A stretch of 53,803 bases of DNA from Rhizobium sp. (lineage in GTDB: Bacteria > Pseudomonadota > Alphaproteobacteria > Rhizobiales > Rhizobiaceae). The stretch is from the NCBI GenBank assembly GCA_003527225.1, contig DPXQ01000132.1, forward strand, positions 1 to 53,803, read 5' to 3'. Position 1 is the first letter of the stretch. Each line of letters starts with the position of its first letter. The position numbers and the translations under genes were made by a program. The notes under the pieces are model-generated. The model had not been told where the DNA came from. It did no database searches and worked only from the letters and a program-made list of their open reading frames with translations. Below, in pieces: positions 37,548-45,371 of this stretch.

Positions 37548-38567
37548 ATGCAAACCGCAACCAATCCCCTTTCCGAACTCCTGGCCGAAAAAGGTGTCCT
37601 GCTCGCCGATGGAGCAACCGGCACCAATCTCTTCGCCATGGGGCTGGAGGCCGGAGAGGCGCCGGAACTGTGGAACGAGAGCCAGCCGGAAAAGATCACC
37701 AAGCTGCATCAGGATTTCGTCGATGCGGGCGCCGACATCATCCTGACCAATTCCTTCGGCGGCACGCGCCATCGCCTGAAACTGCACAATGCGCAGGACC
37801 GGGTCTTCGAACTCAACAAGAAGGCTGCCGAAATCGCCCGCTCGGTCGCCGACAAGGCCCCGCGCAAGGTGATCGTCGGCGGCTCCGTCGGTCCGACTGG
37901 CGAACTGCTCGTGCCGCTCGGCGCCATGTCCTATGACGAGGCGGTGGCCGCCTTTGTCGAGCAGATGGAAGGCCTGAAGGCCGGTGGTGCCGACGTCGCC
38001 TGGATAGAGACCATGTCCTCGCCCGACGAGATCCGTGCTGCCGCCGAAGCCGCCGTCAAGGTCGGCCTGCCCTATACCTATACCGGCTCGTTCGACACTG
38101 CCGGCAAGACCATGATGGGGCTCGATCCGAAGGACATCCACGGCGTGACGAAGGATATAGGCGATGGTCCGCTGGCGGTCGGCGCCAATTGCGGCGTCGG
38201 TGCCTCCGACATCCTGGCGAGCCTCCTCGACATCACCGCCGCCGATCCGGCCGCGACCGTCATCGTCAAGGGCAATTGCGGCATTCCGGAATTCCGCGGC
38301 TCCGAGATCCATTACTCCGGCACGCCGCCGCTGATGGCCGACTATGCGCGCCTTGCCCGCGATGCGGGCGCCAGGATTATCGGCGGTTGCTGCGGTACAT
38401 CATGCGGTCACCTGGCCGCGATGCGCAAGGCGATCGACGGATATACGCCCGGCCCTCGTCCGACCATCGAAACCATCGTCGAGAAGATCGGGCCGCTACG
38501 CAACAAGACGGCGAGCGAATCCTCCGCCGGCGCCGGCCACGAACGCCGCGGACGCCGCCGCGGCTGA
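37548..38567 (+). CDS. bmt: Betaine-homocysteine S-methyltransferase
   Basis: Transfers a methyl group from glycine betaine to homocysteine, giving dimethylglycine and methionine. The 339-residue TIM barrel of the homocysteine S-methyltransferase family has LLADGATGTNLFAMGLE, ADIILTNSFGG, and three zinc-binding cysteines at positions fitting the family: Cys215 (GANCGVG) and Cys281/Cys282 (GGCCGTSCGH). The C-terminus carries an Arg/Gly-rich tail (SAGAGHERRGRRRG). It lies 120 bp after a betaine transporter, supporting a betaine substrate. The same enzyme type is known in Sinorhizobium meliloti. The ATG at 37548 matches the family start. Confidence 0.88.
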   Translation: MQTATNPLSELLAEKGVLLADGATGTNLFAMGLEAGEAPELWNESQPEKITKLHQDFVDAGADIILTNSFGGTRHRLKLHNAQDRVFELNKKAAEIARSVADKAPRKVIVGGSVGPTGELLVPLGAMSYDEAVAAFVEQMEGLKAGGADVAWIETMSSPDEIRAAAEAAVKVGLPYTYTGSFDTAGKTMMGLDPKDIHGVTKDIGDGPLAVGANCGVGASDILASLLDITAADPAATVIVKGNCGIPEFRGSEIHYSGTPPLMADYARLARDAGARIIGGCCGTSCGHLAAMRKAIDGYTPGPRPTIETIVEKIGPLRNKTASESSAGAGHERRGRRRG

Positions 38568-38578
38568 AGCCGCCCCGT

Positions 38579-39601
38579 TCAGGCCACGCCCATCGCCTGC
38601 TTCACGAAGTGGACATAGCGATCCTTGAGGCCGGGCTGGACCCGGTCGGCCATCATCATGCCGATCTGGAACTGGGTGAAACTGTTCGTCTCCTCGAGCG
38701 CCATGGTCGCGAGGTGGCGGATGGTTCCGTCATAGCTCTCCGGCGCGTCGGCCACCTGGCGGATGAACTCGCCGAGCATGCGGTTGACGACATCCTTGCC
38801 GACCTTTTGCCGCTGTTCCTGGCTGAGGGGCGAGCCGGCCCGGGTCGCGAGCACGAAGAGGTCGAGGAACATGAGCAGCCGCTCGTATTTCTCCGCGCCA
38901 TCTGGCAAGCCCGCGTTGCGGAATAGCCCGGCATACATGTCGGCGACCTTTTCCGCCGAATCCCAGTTGTCCATGTTGTAGCGGAAGACCGTGCTCGGAT
39001 CGTGCGCCATCTTGCCATAGGAAACGAGGGCGAGCGACAGGGCCCAGTCGCAATAGCTTCCCTTGGTCGGGTGATGCTCCAGGAACAGATGGGTCAGGGC
39101 CACGAAGACGTCCCGCCGGTAGATGCTGTAGTAGCAACTGTTGTTGCCGCGCGCTTCCGCCACGTATTTGGCGATGCGCTCGCCGGATTCTTCCTCCGTG
39201 AGCGAGAAGGCCTTGCGTCCGAGCGCGCCGTGCCGTCCGGAGAAGGGTTCACTGACCGGCAGTACACCGACATAGTCGAATGGCAGGCTGGCCAGATCGA
39301 CGGCAGTCTCGCCGGGTACAGACAAAATCTGGTCGTCATCGCCCATCGGCAGCACGAAGGGCGTCGAGGCCGCATCGAGCGACGTGAGCATGTTCTCGGT
39401 CGCGGATGTACTCGCGCTGTCGATATAGACGAGGCGCGGCGACAACCCCTCGAGCCAGGCCTGTTTTTCAGCATCGCCGGAATTGTCGGAAACGATGAGA
39501 ATGGCATCCCGTGCGTCGCAATAGGCAATTGCGCTCTCGATTGCCTGCCGGGAATCGGCAAGGTTTCGATGGCTCGGCATGCAAATGGAGAGTTCAGGCA
39601 T
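38579..39601 (-). CDS. Family 2-type glycosyltransferase-like protein
   Basis: A 340-residue cytoplasmic protein with a GT-A-like start, MPELSICMPSHRNLADSRQA, then AILIVSDNSGD and an acidic FVLPMGDDDQIL that fits the DxD metal/nucleotide-sugar site. The C-terminal half is helical. The start at 39601 has GGAG at good spacing and coincides with the first strand of the fold; the frame is open 33 codons further. Acceptor and donor are unknown. It is convergent with bmt (11 bp between stops). Confidence 0.7.
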   Translation of the reverse strand: MPELSICMPSHRNLADSRQAIESAIAYCDARDAILIVSDNSGDAEKQAWLEGLSPRLVYIDSASTSATENMLTSLDAASTPFVLPMGDDDQILSVPGETAVDLASLPFDYVGVLPVSEPFSGRHGALGRKAFSLTEEESGERIAKYVAEARGNNSCYYSIYRRDVFVALTHLFLEHHPTKGSYCDWALSLALVSYGKMAHDPSTVFRYNMDNWDSAEKVADMYAGLFRNAGLPDGAEKYERLLMFLDLFVLATRAGSPLSQEQRQKVGKDVVNRMLGEFIRQVADAPESYDGTIRHLATMALEETNSFTQFQIGMMMADRVQPGLKDRYVHFVKQAMGVA

Positions 39602-39823
39602 CAATTGGCTCCGAATGGGCGTGTCGGCGACATGCGCTGCCAGCATCGAATCGGCGGCTCTGCGCAGTTCCAGCCTTTCGGTTCGCCGGTTTTCTGTCAA
39701 CCGCGCGCCGAGAACCCGCCGATCCGGTCTCCATGGGCCATCCGGCGCAAAACTTGCGCCGCACCGTCACCTGTCCTATCCCGGATAAAAGACTGCGACT
39801 CGAAAAGACGGGGGAACAACGCG

Positions 39824-40177
39824 ATGCCCGCACACCAGACGCCCTTCCCGAACCGCGAAACCGTGGCCGGCAAGCTTTCCGGACTCTCTGAGGCCGATCA
39901 GGCATTCCTTGAGCTGCTCTTCGAGAACTCCCGGCAGGACGAGAGCCTTTTCGAAGGCCTTCATCTCTATCTGGACAGCGCCTCCGAGGCCCGTTTCCTG
40001 AATTCGTTGAAGCTTGAGCGCTGTGGCGAATGGATCGGCGAAAACGCTCCCGCGCGCCTGCAGGTTCGGCTGATGGAAGCGGCCCGCTCCAGCCAGCACC
40101 CTGCCTATCTCGCCTTCCGCAACGGCCTCGTGCGTTCCGGCGGGCTCGATCGCGCCTATCCGAAGTCAGCGGTCTGA
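39824..40177 (+). CDS. Hypothetical protein (117 aa)
   Basis: Unrecognised 117-residue soluble protein, helix-rich (ADQAFLELLFENSRQDESLF, ASEARFLNSLKLERCGEWI, RLQVRLMEAARSSQHPAYLA). GGGGGAAC lies upstream of the ATG. Its 3' end overlaps the convergent glycosidase gene by 12 bp. Function unknown. Confidence 0.55.
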   Translation: MPAHQTPFPNRETVAGKLSGLSEADQAFLELLFENSRQDESLFEGLHLYLDSASEARFLNSLKLERCGEWIGENAPARLQVRLMEAARSSQHPAYLAFRNGLVRSGGLDRAYPKSAV

Positions 40178-40930
40178 TCGCAGCTGTGGCACGGTCCCGA
40201 TCACGGCGATGATCGGGCCGAGCGGAAAGAAGCGGTCCCGCCGTCCCCGTTCGGGAATGTACGCACTGGAAATCGTACCGTCGAGGTAGAGTGCGTTCGC
40301 ACAGTCGAGCACGTCCTTGAACAGAAGCGCGAAATCGTAGAATCGCACCGGCACACTCGAAATCGCGAAATGGACGTGTCCGTCTGCGTCGACCCCAACG
40401 CCGTTGCGTATCTTGAGGCTGTCGCTGTCGGGCAGGAAGCGCGGATGAATTTTTCCATCAATGACCAGCATGGGGCCGGATTGCGTCGCATAGTCGGGTG
40501 CCGGCCCAGATTTCAGGAAGCGCCGTGTCTCGGTCACCCCTGCCCGGCCGTCCTTCAGCCAGAACACGCCATTCGGCAGCAGGTGGAAATTGCCCCACCC
40601 GTCCCTGGTGCTGATCATCTTCCGTTCGAAGCCATGTTCGACGAAGAGCCCGATCGGCGAGAGATCGTCGTGATACATGCCGCCATTGGTCGCGAAGACC
40701 GGAAAGTGCCGCTCCTTCCACAACTGCCGGATGAGGGAATCGAATCCGCCTAAGGGCTTTCCGTCCGGACCTAGATGATAGATCCGGATTTCGCTTCCGG
40801 CGGGATCGAAGCTGCAGACCGTATACCGGGCGGTGCCGGAGGAAACGTCCCGGCAATCCGCCAATGCGGGTACAACGCTGGCCGCGAGCAATGACAGCGC
40901 ACTGAGAAAGATGTTCACAATCAATAGCAT
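40166..40930 (-). CDS. Phosphodiester glycosidase-like (DUF2233/NAGPA) exported protein
   Basis: A 254-residue exported protein with a signal peptide (MLLIVNIFLSALSLLAASVV, PALA). The NAGPA-like fold is shown by VFATNGGMYHDDLSPIGLFVEHG, GVFWLKDGRAGV, YATQSGPMLVIDGKI, IRNGVGVDADGHVHFAISS and CANALYLDGTISSAYIP. Family members cleave sugar-phosphodiester links; the natural substrate here is unknown, perhaps envelope or capsule polymers. It is divergent from the ParA-like gene. Confidence 0.82.
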   Translation of the reverse strand: MLLIVNIFLSALSLLAASVVPALADCRDVSSGTARYTVCSFDPAGSEIRIYHLGPDGKPLGGFDSLIRQLWKERHFPVFATNGGMYHDDLSPIGLFVEHGFERKMISTRDGWGNFHLLPNGVFWLKDGRAGVTETRRFLKSGPAPDYATQSGPMLVIDGKIHPRFLPDSDSLKIRNGVGVDADGHVHFAISSVPVRFYDFALLFKDVLDCANALYLDGTISSAYIPERGRRDRFFPLGPIIAVIGTVPQLRSDR

Positions 40931-41134
40931 AGGATTGGGTTTTCGATCATGGCACAGCAGGTGGGCGCGTGCCGGCTGCCACCGACGTCGTGCTCGCCAT
41001 AAGTGTTAATCTTGTAATCCGTCATTTACCAATCGTTAACCATAAATACCAAAGATGCCCATATGCAGCATGTTCGTCGGCTGCAATTGGAGAGCGATGA
41101 CTTGGCTCGAAGCCTTTCTATTAAAGGAACGAAT

Positions 41135-41854
41135 ATGCCAACAATAACTTTTGCCAATACCAAGGGCGGCGCCGGAAAAACCACGGCGGCTCTGATTCTT
41201 GCAACCGAACTTGCTCATCGCGGCAATCGCGTGACAATCATCGACGCCGATCCGCGCGGCTGGATGAGCCGCTGGCACGCCATTGCCGGTGCCGGATCGC
41301 TCCTCTCCGTCGTCTCCGGCGTGACCGAGGCAACGATCGAGGAAGCGACCGCCAAGGCCAGGAAGCGCGGCGGTTATATCCTCATCGACCTGCCTTCCAG
41401 CCATGACGCGCTTCTTGCCAAGGCGATCGGCCTTGCCGACCACGTGCTGATCCCGGTCCAGGGCTGCGCCATGGACGCCCAGGGCGGCGCCGAAGTCCTC
41501 GAACTTCTGAAAGAACTCGACGAGAAATGCGATGTGCGCATTCCCCATTCGATCGTGCTCACCCGCGTCAACGCGGCGGTCACGACGCGCGCTCTCCAGG
41601 CTGCGAAGGATTTTCTCGCCCAGCGCCGCATTCACACGCTCGAAACCCCGATTGCCGAACGCGCCGCCTATCGTGACGTCTTCGACAGGGGCGGCTCGCT
41701 CTATGCCATGAACCCGGCCGACGTCAGCAATCTCGGCAGGGCGCTGGAGAATGCCGCCCGTCTCGCCGACGAGATGCTTTCGCTCCTGCCGCAGCGCACC
41801 GCCCGCCCGGCCGCGCGCAAGGCGCCGGCCAAGCCCATGAAGAGGGCGGCCTGA
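41135..41854 (+). CDS. Orphan ParA/MinD family ATPase (VirC1-like)
   Basis: A 239-residue deviant-Walker ATPase: MPTITFANTKGGAGKTTAAL with the signature lysine, VTIIDADPRGWMSRW (Walker A'), and YILIDLPSSHDALLAKAIGLADHVLIP. It lacks the N-terminal helix-turn-helix of plasmid ParA and has no ParB partner nearby. The opening and DADPRGWMSRW stretch recall VirC1 of Agrobacterium. The tail is basic and Ala/Pro-rich (RPAARKAPAKPMKRAA), which could bind DNA. Role unknown; positioning of a protein, DNA or chemoreceptor cluster is possible. Confidence 0.82.
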   Translation: MPTITFANTKGGAGKTTAALILATELAHRGNRVTIIDADPRGWMSRWHAIAGAGSLLSVVSGVTEATIEEATAKARKRGGYILIDLPSSHDALLAKAIGLADHVLIPVQGCAMDAQGGAEVLELLKELDEKCDVRIPHSIVLTRVNAAVTTRALQAAKDFLAQRRIHTLETPIAERAAYRDVFDRGGSLYAMNPADVSNLGRALENAARLADEMLSLLPQRTARPAARKAPAKPMKRAA

Positions 41855-41860
41855 GATTAT

Positions 41861-42559
41861 CTATCCGGAAGGCAGATCCAGTGCTTTCATATGAAAGCGG
41901 ATCTGTTCTTCCGGATAGCGGTAGCTCCTGCCCACCGGGCAGGCAGCGCGCGCAAGGCAACCTTCCGTCATGCAGCCCGCCTGCCCCGCAGTGGTTACAA
42001 GGTGGTCGCGGCAATGCGCGACATTGAAGCCGTCCTGACTGATGGCCATCGCCGGACAGGTCGAAAGGCAGGGCCTTTCCCGGCAGTCTCCGCAGATATC
42101 GGCGGCCGCCGGAGGCTCGGCGCCGCCGATTGGATCCGCAAATCCCAATGCGCCCCTGTATCCGTGCCACAGCCCGAAGACCGGATGAATCAAAATCCCG
42201 AGCGGCGATGCCCTGAGGCCTTCCGCCTTCACCGCCCACTGCTGGAAAGGCTGATACGGCGGATCGGACGGAAAATAGGCGGTCGCCCCGAGTTCGGTCG
42301 CTATCGGACCTATGATCTCCTTTGACCATCGGTCGAGCGGGTCTGTTCCCCCGCCGGCAGGCTGTCCGTTCCGCCATTGGCAAAAGGCGGACCACATCGA
42401 TCCGCCCGCATTTCCAATCAATACAACCCATTGCGCCGTCTTGCCTTCCGTAAGGTGAGGGCCATCCCCTAAAGGAAAGCGTGCGATGCCGCGCAGATGC
42501 AGCCCATGCGGCGACAACGCCTCTGCGATCCTTGCGGCAATTCCGCTCGGGCCGCTCAT
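41861..42559 (-). CDS. 4Fe-4S ferredoxin-type protein
   Basis: A 232-residue soluble protein. The C-terminal third carries iron-sulfur ligands: ICGDCRERPCLSTCP (Cys156, 159, 164, 168), Cys183, Cys196, Cys201 and ACPVG (Cys207), enough for two clusters. The C-terminal cluster arrangement recalls QueG and corrinoid-reducing proteins, while the first 150 residues are of no family I recognise. It lies 101 bp downstream of the mttB-type gene on the same strand, so co-transcription is likely. Electron supply for corrinoid reactivation is a reasonable inference, not shown. Confidence 0.75.
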   Translation of the reverse strand: MSGPSGIAARIAEALSPHGLHLRGIARFPLGDGPHLTEGKTAQWVVLIGNAGGSMWSAFCQWRNGQPAGGGTDPLDRWSKEIIGPIATELGATAYFPSDPPYQPFQQWAVKAEGLRASPLGILIHPVFGLWHGYRGALGFADPIGGAEPPAAADICGDCRERPCLSTCPAMAISQDGFNVAHCRDHLVTTAGQAGCMTEGCLARAACPVGRSYRYPEEQIRFHMKALDLPSG

Positions 42560-42660
42560 CGCGGCCCTTCATATTTGTAGTGCGGTCGCCAGACCGATTC
42601 CTGGATCATGTCCGCGACTTTCGCCGCTCCGCCTTGCTCCCTGGCGGGACCGGGATCCTT

Positions 42661-44232
42661 TCAGGTGAAGGCGTCGGGCATTGATTCCTTGCGCTTGGCG
42701 ATAAAGGCAAGGAGCGCTTCATCGATGGCCGGATCGAGCGGCGGCGCTTCGTAGGAGTCGAGCCACGACCGGCAAAGCACATTGGCTCTGTCCTCGATGC
42801 GCTTCTTGCCCTCGATTTCCCACTGCTCGAAGGAATTGTTGTCGGCGAGCGCCGAGCGGTAGAAGGCCGTCTGGAAGTTGGCTTGCGTATGCGCGCAGCC
42901 GAGATAGTGGGCGCCGGGGCCGACTTCGCGGATCGCGTCCATCGCCTGGCCCTCCTCGGACAGATCGACGCCCATCGCCATCTTCTGCATCATGCCGAGC
43001 TGGTCCTGGTCGATCATGAACTTCTCGTAGCAGGCGGAAAGCCCGCCTTCCAGCCAGCCGGCGGCGTGCAGCACGAAATTGGTGCCCGCGAGCACCGTCG
43101 TGTTGAGCGTATTGGCGCTCTCATGCGCGGCCTGGGCGTCGGGCACCTTGGAGGCGCAGAGCGAGCCCCCGGTGCGGAACGGCAGGCCGAGGCGGCGGGC
43201 GAGCTGGGCGGCACCGTAGGATACCAGCGCCGGCTCCGGCGTACCGAAGGTCGGTGCGCCCGACTGCATGGAGATCGAGGCGGCAAAGGTGCCGAAGAGC
43301 ACCGGCGCTCCCTTTCGGACCAGCTGGGTGAAGGCAGCCCCCGCGAGGACTTCCGCAAGGATCTGTGTCAGCGTCCCGGCGACCGTGACTGGGCTCATCG
43401 CCCCCGCCAGGATGAAGGGAGAGAGCACGCAGGCCTGATTGTGCCGCGCATAGACCTTGGCCGCACCCAGCATGGTCTCGTCGAACACCATCGGCGAATT
43501 GGCGTTGATCAGGTTGAGCAGGACGCAATTGTTCTCGACGAAATCGTCGCCGAACACCAGCTTGGCCATGGCCACCGAATCCTCGGCGCGCTCCGGCGCT
43601 GTGACCGAGCCCATGAACGGCTTGTCGGAATATTTGATGTGGCTGTAGACCATGTCCAGGTGACGCTTGTTCACCGGAATGTCGACCGGCTCGCACACGG
43701 TGCCGCCCGAATGGTGGATAGACGGCGCCATATAGGCGAGCTTCACGAAATTGCGGAAATCCTCGAGCGTCGCGTAGCGGCGATTGCCGTCGAGGTCGCG
43801 CACAAAGGGCGAGCCGTAGACCGGCGCGAAGACGGTGGCCTTGCCGCCGATCTGGACGCTGCGTTCCGGGTTGCGGGCGTGCTGGGTGAAGACCGACGGT
43901 GCGGTCTTCAGCAATTCGCGGCAAAGGCCCTTCGGGAAGTGAACGCGATGGCCCTTGACGTCCGCGCCGGCTTGTCTCCACATCTCCAGCGCTTCGGCGT
44001 CGTCGCGGAACTCGATGCCGATCTCCTCGAGAACAGTGTCGGCATTGCGCTCGATGATCTGCAGGCCTTCCTCGTCCAGCACTTCGTAGACGGCGATCTT
44101 GCGCTGGATATAGGGCATCGACGGTCCGGCACCCGCGCCGCTGCGTGAAGCCCGCCGCGCCGCCGCCCCGCGTCCTTCGCTGCGCGAACGCCGCCCGGTC
44201 GCCGCGTCCGCCTGTGGTGTGATCTCGTCCAT
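42661..44232 (-). CDS. MttB superfamily (trimethylamine methyltransferase-like) corrinoid methyltransferase, non-pyrrolysine
   Basis: A 523-residue TIM-barrel methyltransferase of the MttB superfamily, which moves a methyl group from a quaternary (or tertiary) amine to a Co(I) corrinoid protein. Family stretches include IERNADTVLEEIGIEFRDD, VFAPVYGSPFVRDLDGNRRY, HHSGGTVCEPVDIP and CVLSPFILAGAMSPVTVAGT, ending with EKFMIDQDQLGMMQKMAMGV and AHTQANFQTAFYRS. The frame contains no UAG, so it is not a pyrrolysine enzyme; such members (MtgB and relatives) use glycine betaine, proline betaine or carnitine. Residues ~13-38 are an Arg/Gly/Ala-rich extension. It is divergent from the corrinoid protein gene. 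Substrate unproven. Confidence 0.9.
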   Translation of the reverse strand: MDEITPQADAATGRRSRSEGRGAAARRASRSGAGAGPSMPYIQRKIAVYEVLDEEGLQIIERNADTVLEEIGIEFRDDAEALEMWRQAGADVKGHRVHFPKGLCRELLKTAPSVFTQHARNPERSVQIGGKATVFAPVYGSPFVRDLDGNRRYATLEDFRNFVKLAYMAPSIHHSGGTVCEPVDIPVNKRHLDMVYSHIKYSDKPFMGSVTAPERAEDSVAMAKLVFGDDFVENNCVLLNLINANSPMVFDETMLGAAKVYARHNQACVLSPFILAGAMSPVTVAGTLTQILAEVLAGAAFTQLVRKGAPVLFGTFAASISMQSGAPTFGTPEPALVSYGAAQLARRLGLPFRTGGSLCASKVPDAQAAHESANTLNTTVLAGTNFVLHAAGWLEGGLSACYEKFMIDQDQLGMMQKMAMGVDLSEEGQAMDAIREVGPGAHYLGCAHTQANFQTAFYRSALADNNSFEQWEIEGKKRIEDRANVLCRSWLDSYEAPPLDPAIDEALLAFIAKRKESMPDAFT

Positions 44233-44254
44233 GACTGTTTCCTCGTTTTCGCGC

Positions 44255-44278
44255 TGAATGCGCTTCTGATCGCATTCA
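44255..44278. promoter_or_regulatory. Inverted repeat upstream of the mttB-type gene
   Basis: TGAATGCG-N8-CGCATTCA, a perfect 8-bp inverted repeat, starts 23 bp upstream of the mttB-type start codon, in the 244-bp divergent promoter region. Further half-sites, TCAATGCG (44309-44316) and CGCATTCG (44379-44386), lie between it and the corrinoid-protein gene. It looks like a regulator binding site; no regulator gene for it is identified in the window. Confidence 0.5.
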
Positions 44279-44476
44279 TGCTATTCGTTTTCCCAAGTGA
44301 AACATTCCTCAATGCGCCAACCAATTGCATGAGACAGACATCGGCTCCGGGCACCGTCGCTTTTCACTGCCGCAACGTCGCATTCGAAAAGGGTTCCCGG
44401 CGATATTGAGGTTTAACTGCGCATGAGGCAGTCTCACGAACTGCGATCGCGTTTTAGCCAGGCGGGAAGCATCACA

Positions 44477-45178
44477 ATGTCAGACGACGATATCATTCTC
44501 GAAGACCTGTCCGACGAAGAGCTTGTGCAACAGATGCACGACGATCTCTATGACGGGCTGAAGGAGGAGATCGAGGAGGCGACGAACATCCTCTTGAAAC
44601 GCGGCTGGGCTCCTTACGACATCCTGACCCAGGCGCTGGTCGAGGGCATGCGCATCGTCGGGATCGATTTTCGCGACGGCATCCTGTTCGTGCCGGAGGT
44701 CCTGCTCTCGGCCAATGCCATGAAGGCTGGCATGTTCATTCTCCGTCCTCTGCTTGCCGCCACCGGCGCGCCGAAGCAGGGCAAGATGATCATCGGAACG
44801 GTGAAGGGCGACATCCACGATATCGGCAAGAACCTCGTCGGAATGATGATGGAAGGCGCCGGTTTCGATGTGATCGATCTCGGCATCAACAACCCGGTCG
44901 AGAACTATCTCGAGGCGATCGAACGCGAAAAGCCGGATATCGTCGGCATGTCGGCGCTCCTGACCACCACCATGCCCTATATGAAGGTCGTCATCGACAC
45001 GCTGAAGGAAAAGGGCATGCGCGACGACTACATCGTCCTGGTCGGCGGAGCCCCCCTCAACGAGGAATTCGGCAAGGCCGTCGGCGCCGACGCCTATTGC
45101 CGCGACGCGGCGGTCGCCGTCGAGACAGCCAAGGAGTTCATCGCCCGCAAGCACAACAGGCTGGGCGCGCGCGTCTGA
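44477..45178 (+). CDS. Corrinoid (B12-binding) methyl-carrier protein
   Basis: A 233-residue carrier that holds the cobalamin cofactor and shuttles methyl groups between the amine methyltransferase and the THF methyltransferase. Residues ~10-95 form the helical cap (EEIEEATNILLKRGWAPYDI, FVPEVLLSANAMKAGM). Residues ~100-230 are the Rossmann B12 domain with the cobalt-ligand motif GDIHDIGKNLVG (Asp112, His114, Gly117), then SALLTTTMPYM and VGGAPL. The length and layout match MtbC/MttC/MtgC proteins. The ATG at 44477 was chosen by family match. It is divergent from the mttB-type gene. Confidence 0.93.
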   Translation: MSDDDIILEDLSDEELVQQMHDDLYDGLKEEIEEATNILLKRGWAPYDILTQALVEGMRIVGIDFRDGILFVPEVLLSANAMKAGMFILRPLLAATGAPKQGKMIIGTVKGDIHDIGKNLVGMMMEGAGFDVIDLGINNPVENYLEAIEREKPDIVGMSALLTTTMPYMKVVIDTLKEKGMRDDYIVLVGGAPLNEEFGKAVGADAYCRDAAVAVETAKEFIARKHNRLGARV

Positions 45179-45187
45179 AGCCGATTG

Positions 45188-45212
45188 TGGCCGGGCAGCT
45201 ATGTCCCGGCCA
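45188..45212. terminator. Hairpin between corrinoid-protein gene and entericidin-like gene
   Basis: An 8-bp perfect stem TGGCCGGG / CCCGGCCA with a 9-base loop lies between two convergent stop codons. It lacks a T-run on either side, so termination is only probable. Confidence 0.5.
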
Positions 45213-45219
45213 TGCTGCC

Positions 45220-45357
45220 CTACTGGACAGCGCGGCTGATGTTCCGACCGACATTGGTCGTGTCTTCGCCCACACCCCGGACCGTGTTGCCGCAGGCGCT
45301 GAGCGAGAAGACTGCAAGGCAGAGAACGCTGATGAGGGTAATCTTCCTGGCGATCAT
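45220..45357 (-). CDS. Entericidin A/B family lipopeptide
   Basis: A 45-residue lipoprotein precursor: MIARKITLISVLCLAVFSLS then ACGNTVRGVGEDTTNVGRNI and SRAVQ. The lipobox LSAC puts the lipidated Cys at residue 22. The mature peptide with its N-T-V-R-G-V-G-x-D pattern is the entericidin signature. EcnA/B-type peptides are small membrane lipoproteins proposed as toxin/antidote pairs; only a single gene is present here. It lies on the opposite strand inside the methyl-transfer gene cluster, 14 bp from the divergent DUF1638 start. Confidence 0.75.
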   Translation of the reverse strand: MIARKITLISVLCLAVFSLSACGNTVRGVGEDTTNVGRNISRAVQ

Positions 45358-45371
45358 GATAGAGTGACTCC

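Noticed and set aside
42661..44232. Pyrrolysine-containing MttB
   Set aside because: The frame has no internal TAG, and no pyrrolysine genes are present. It is a non-pyrrolysine family member.
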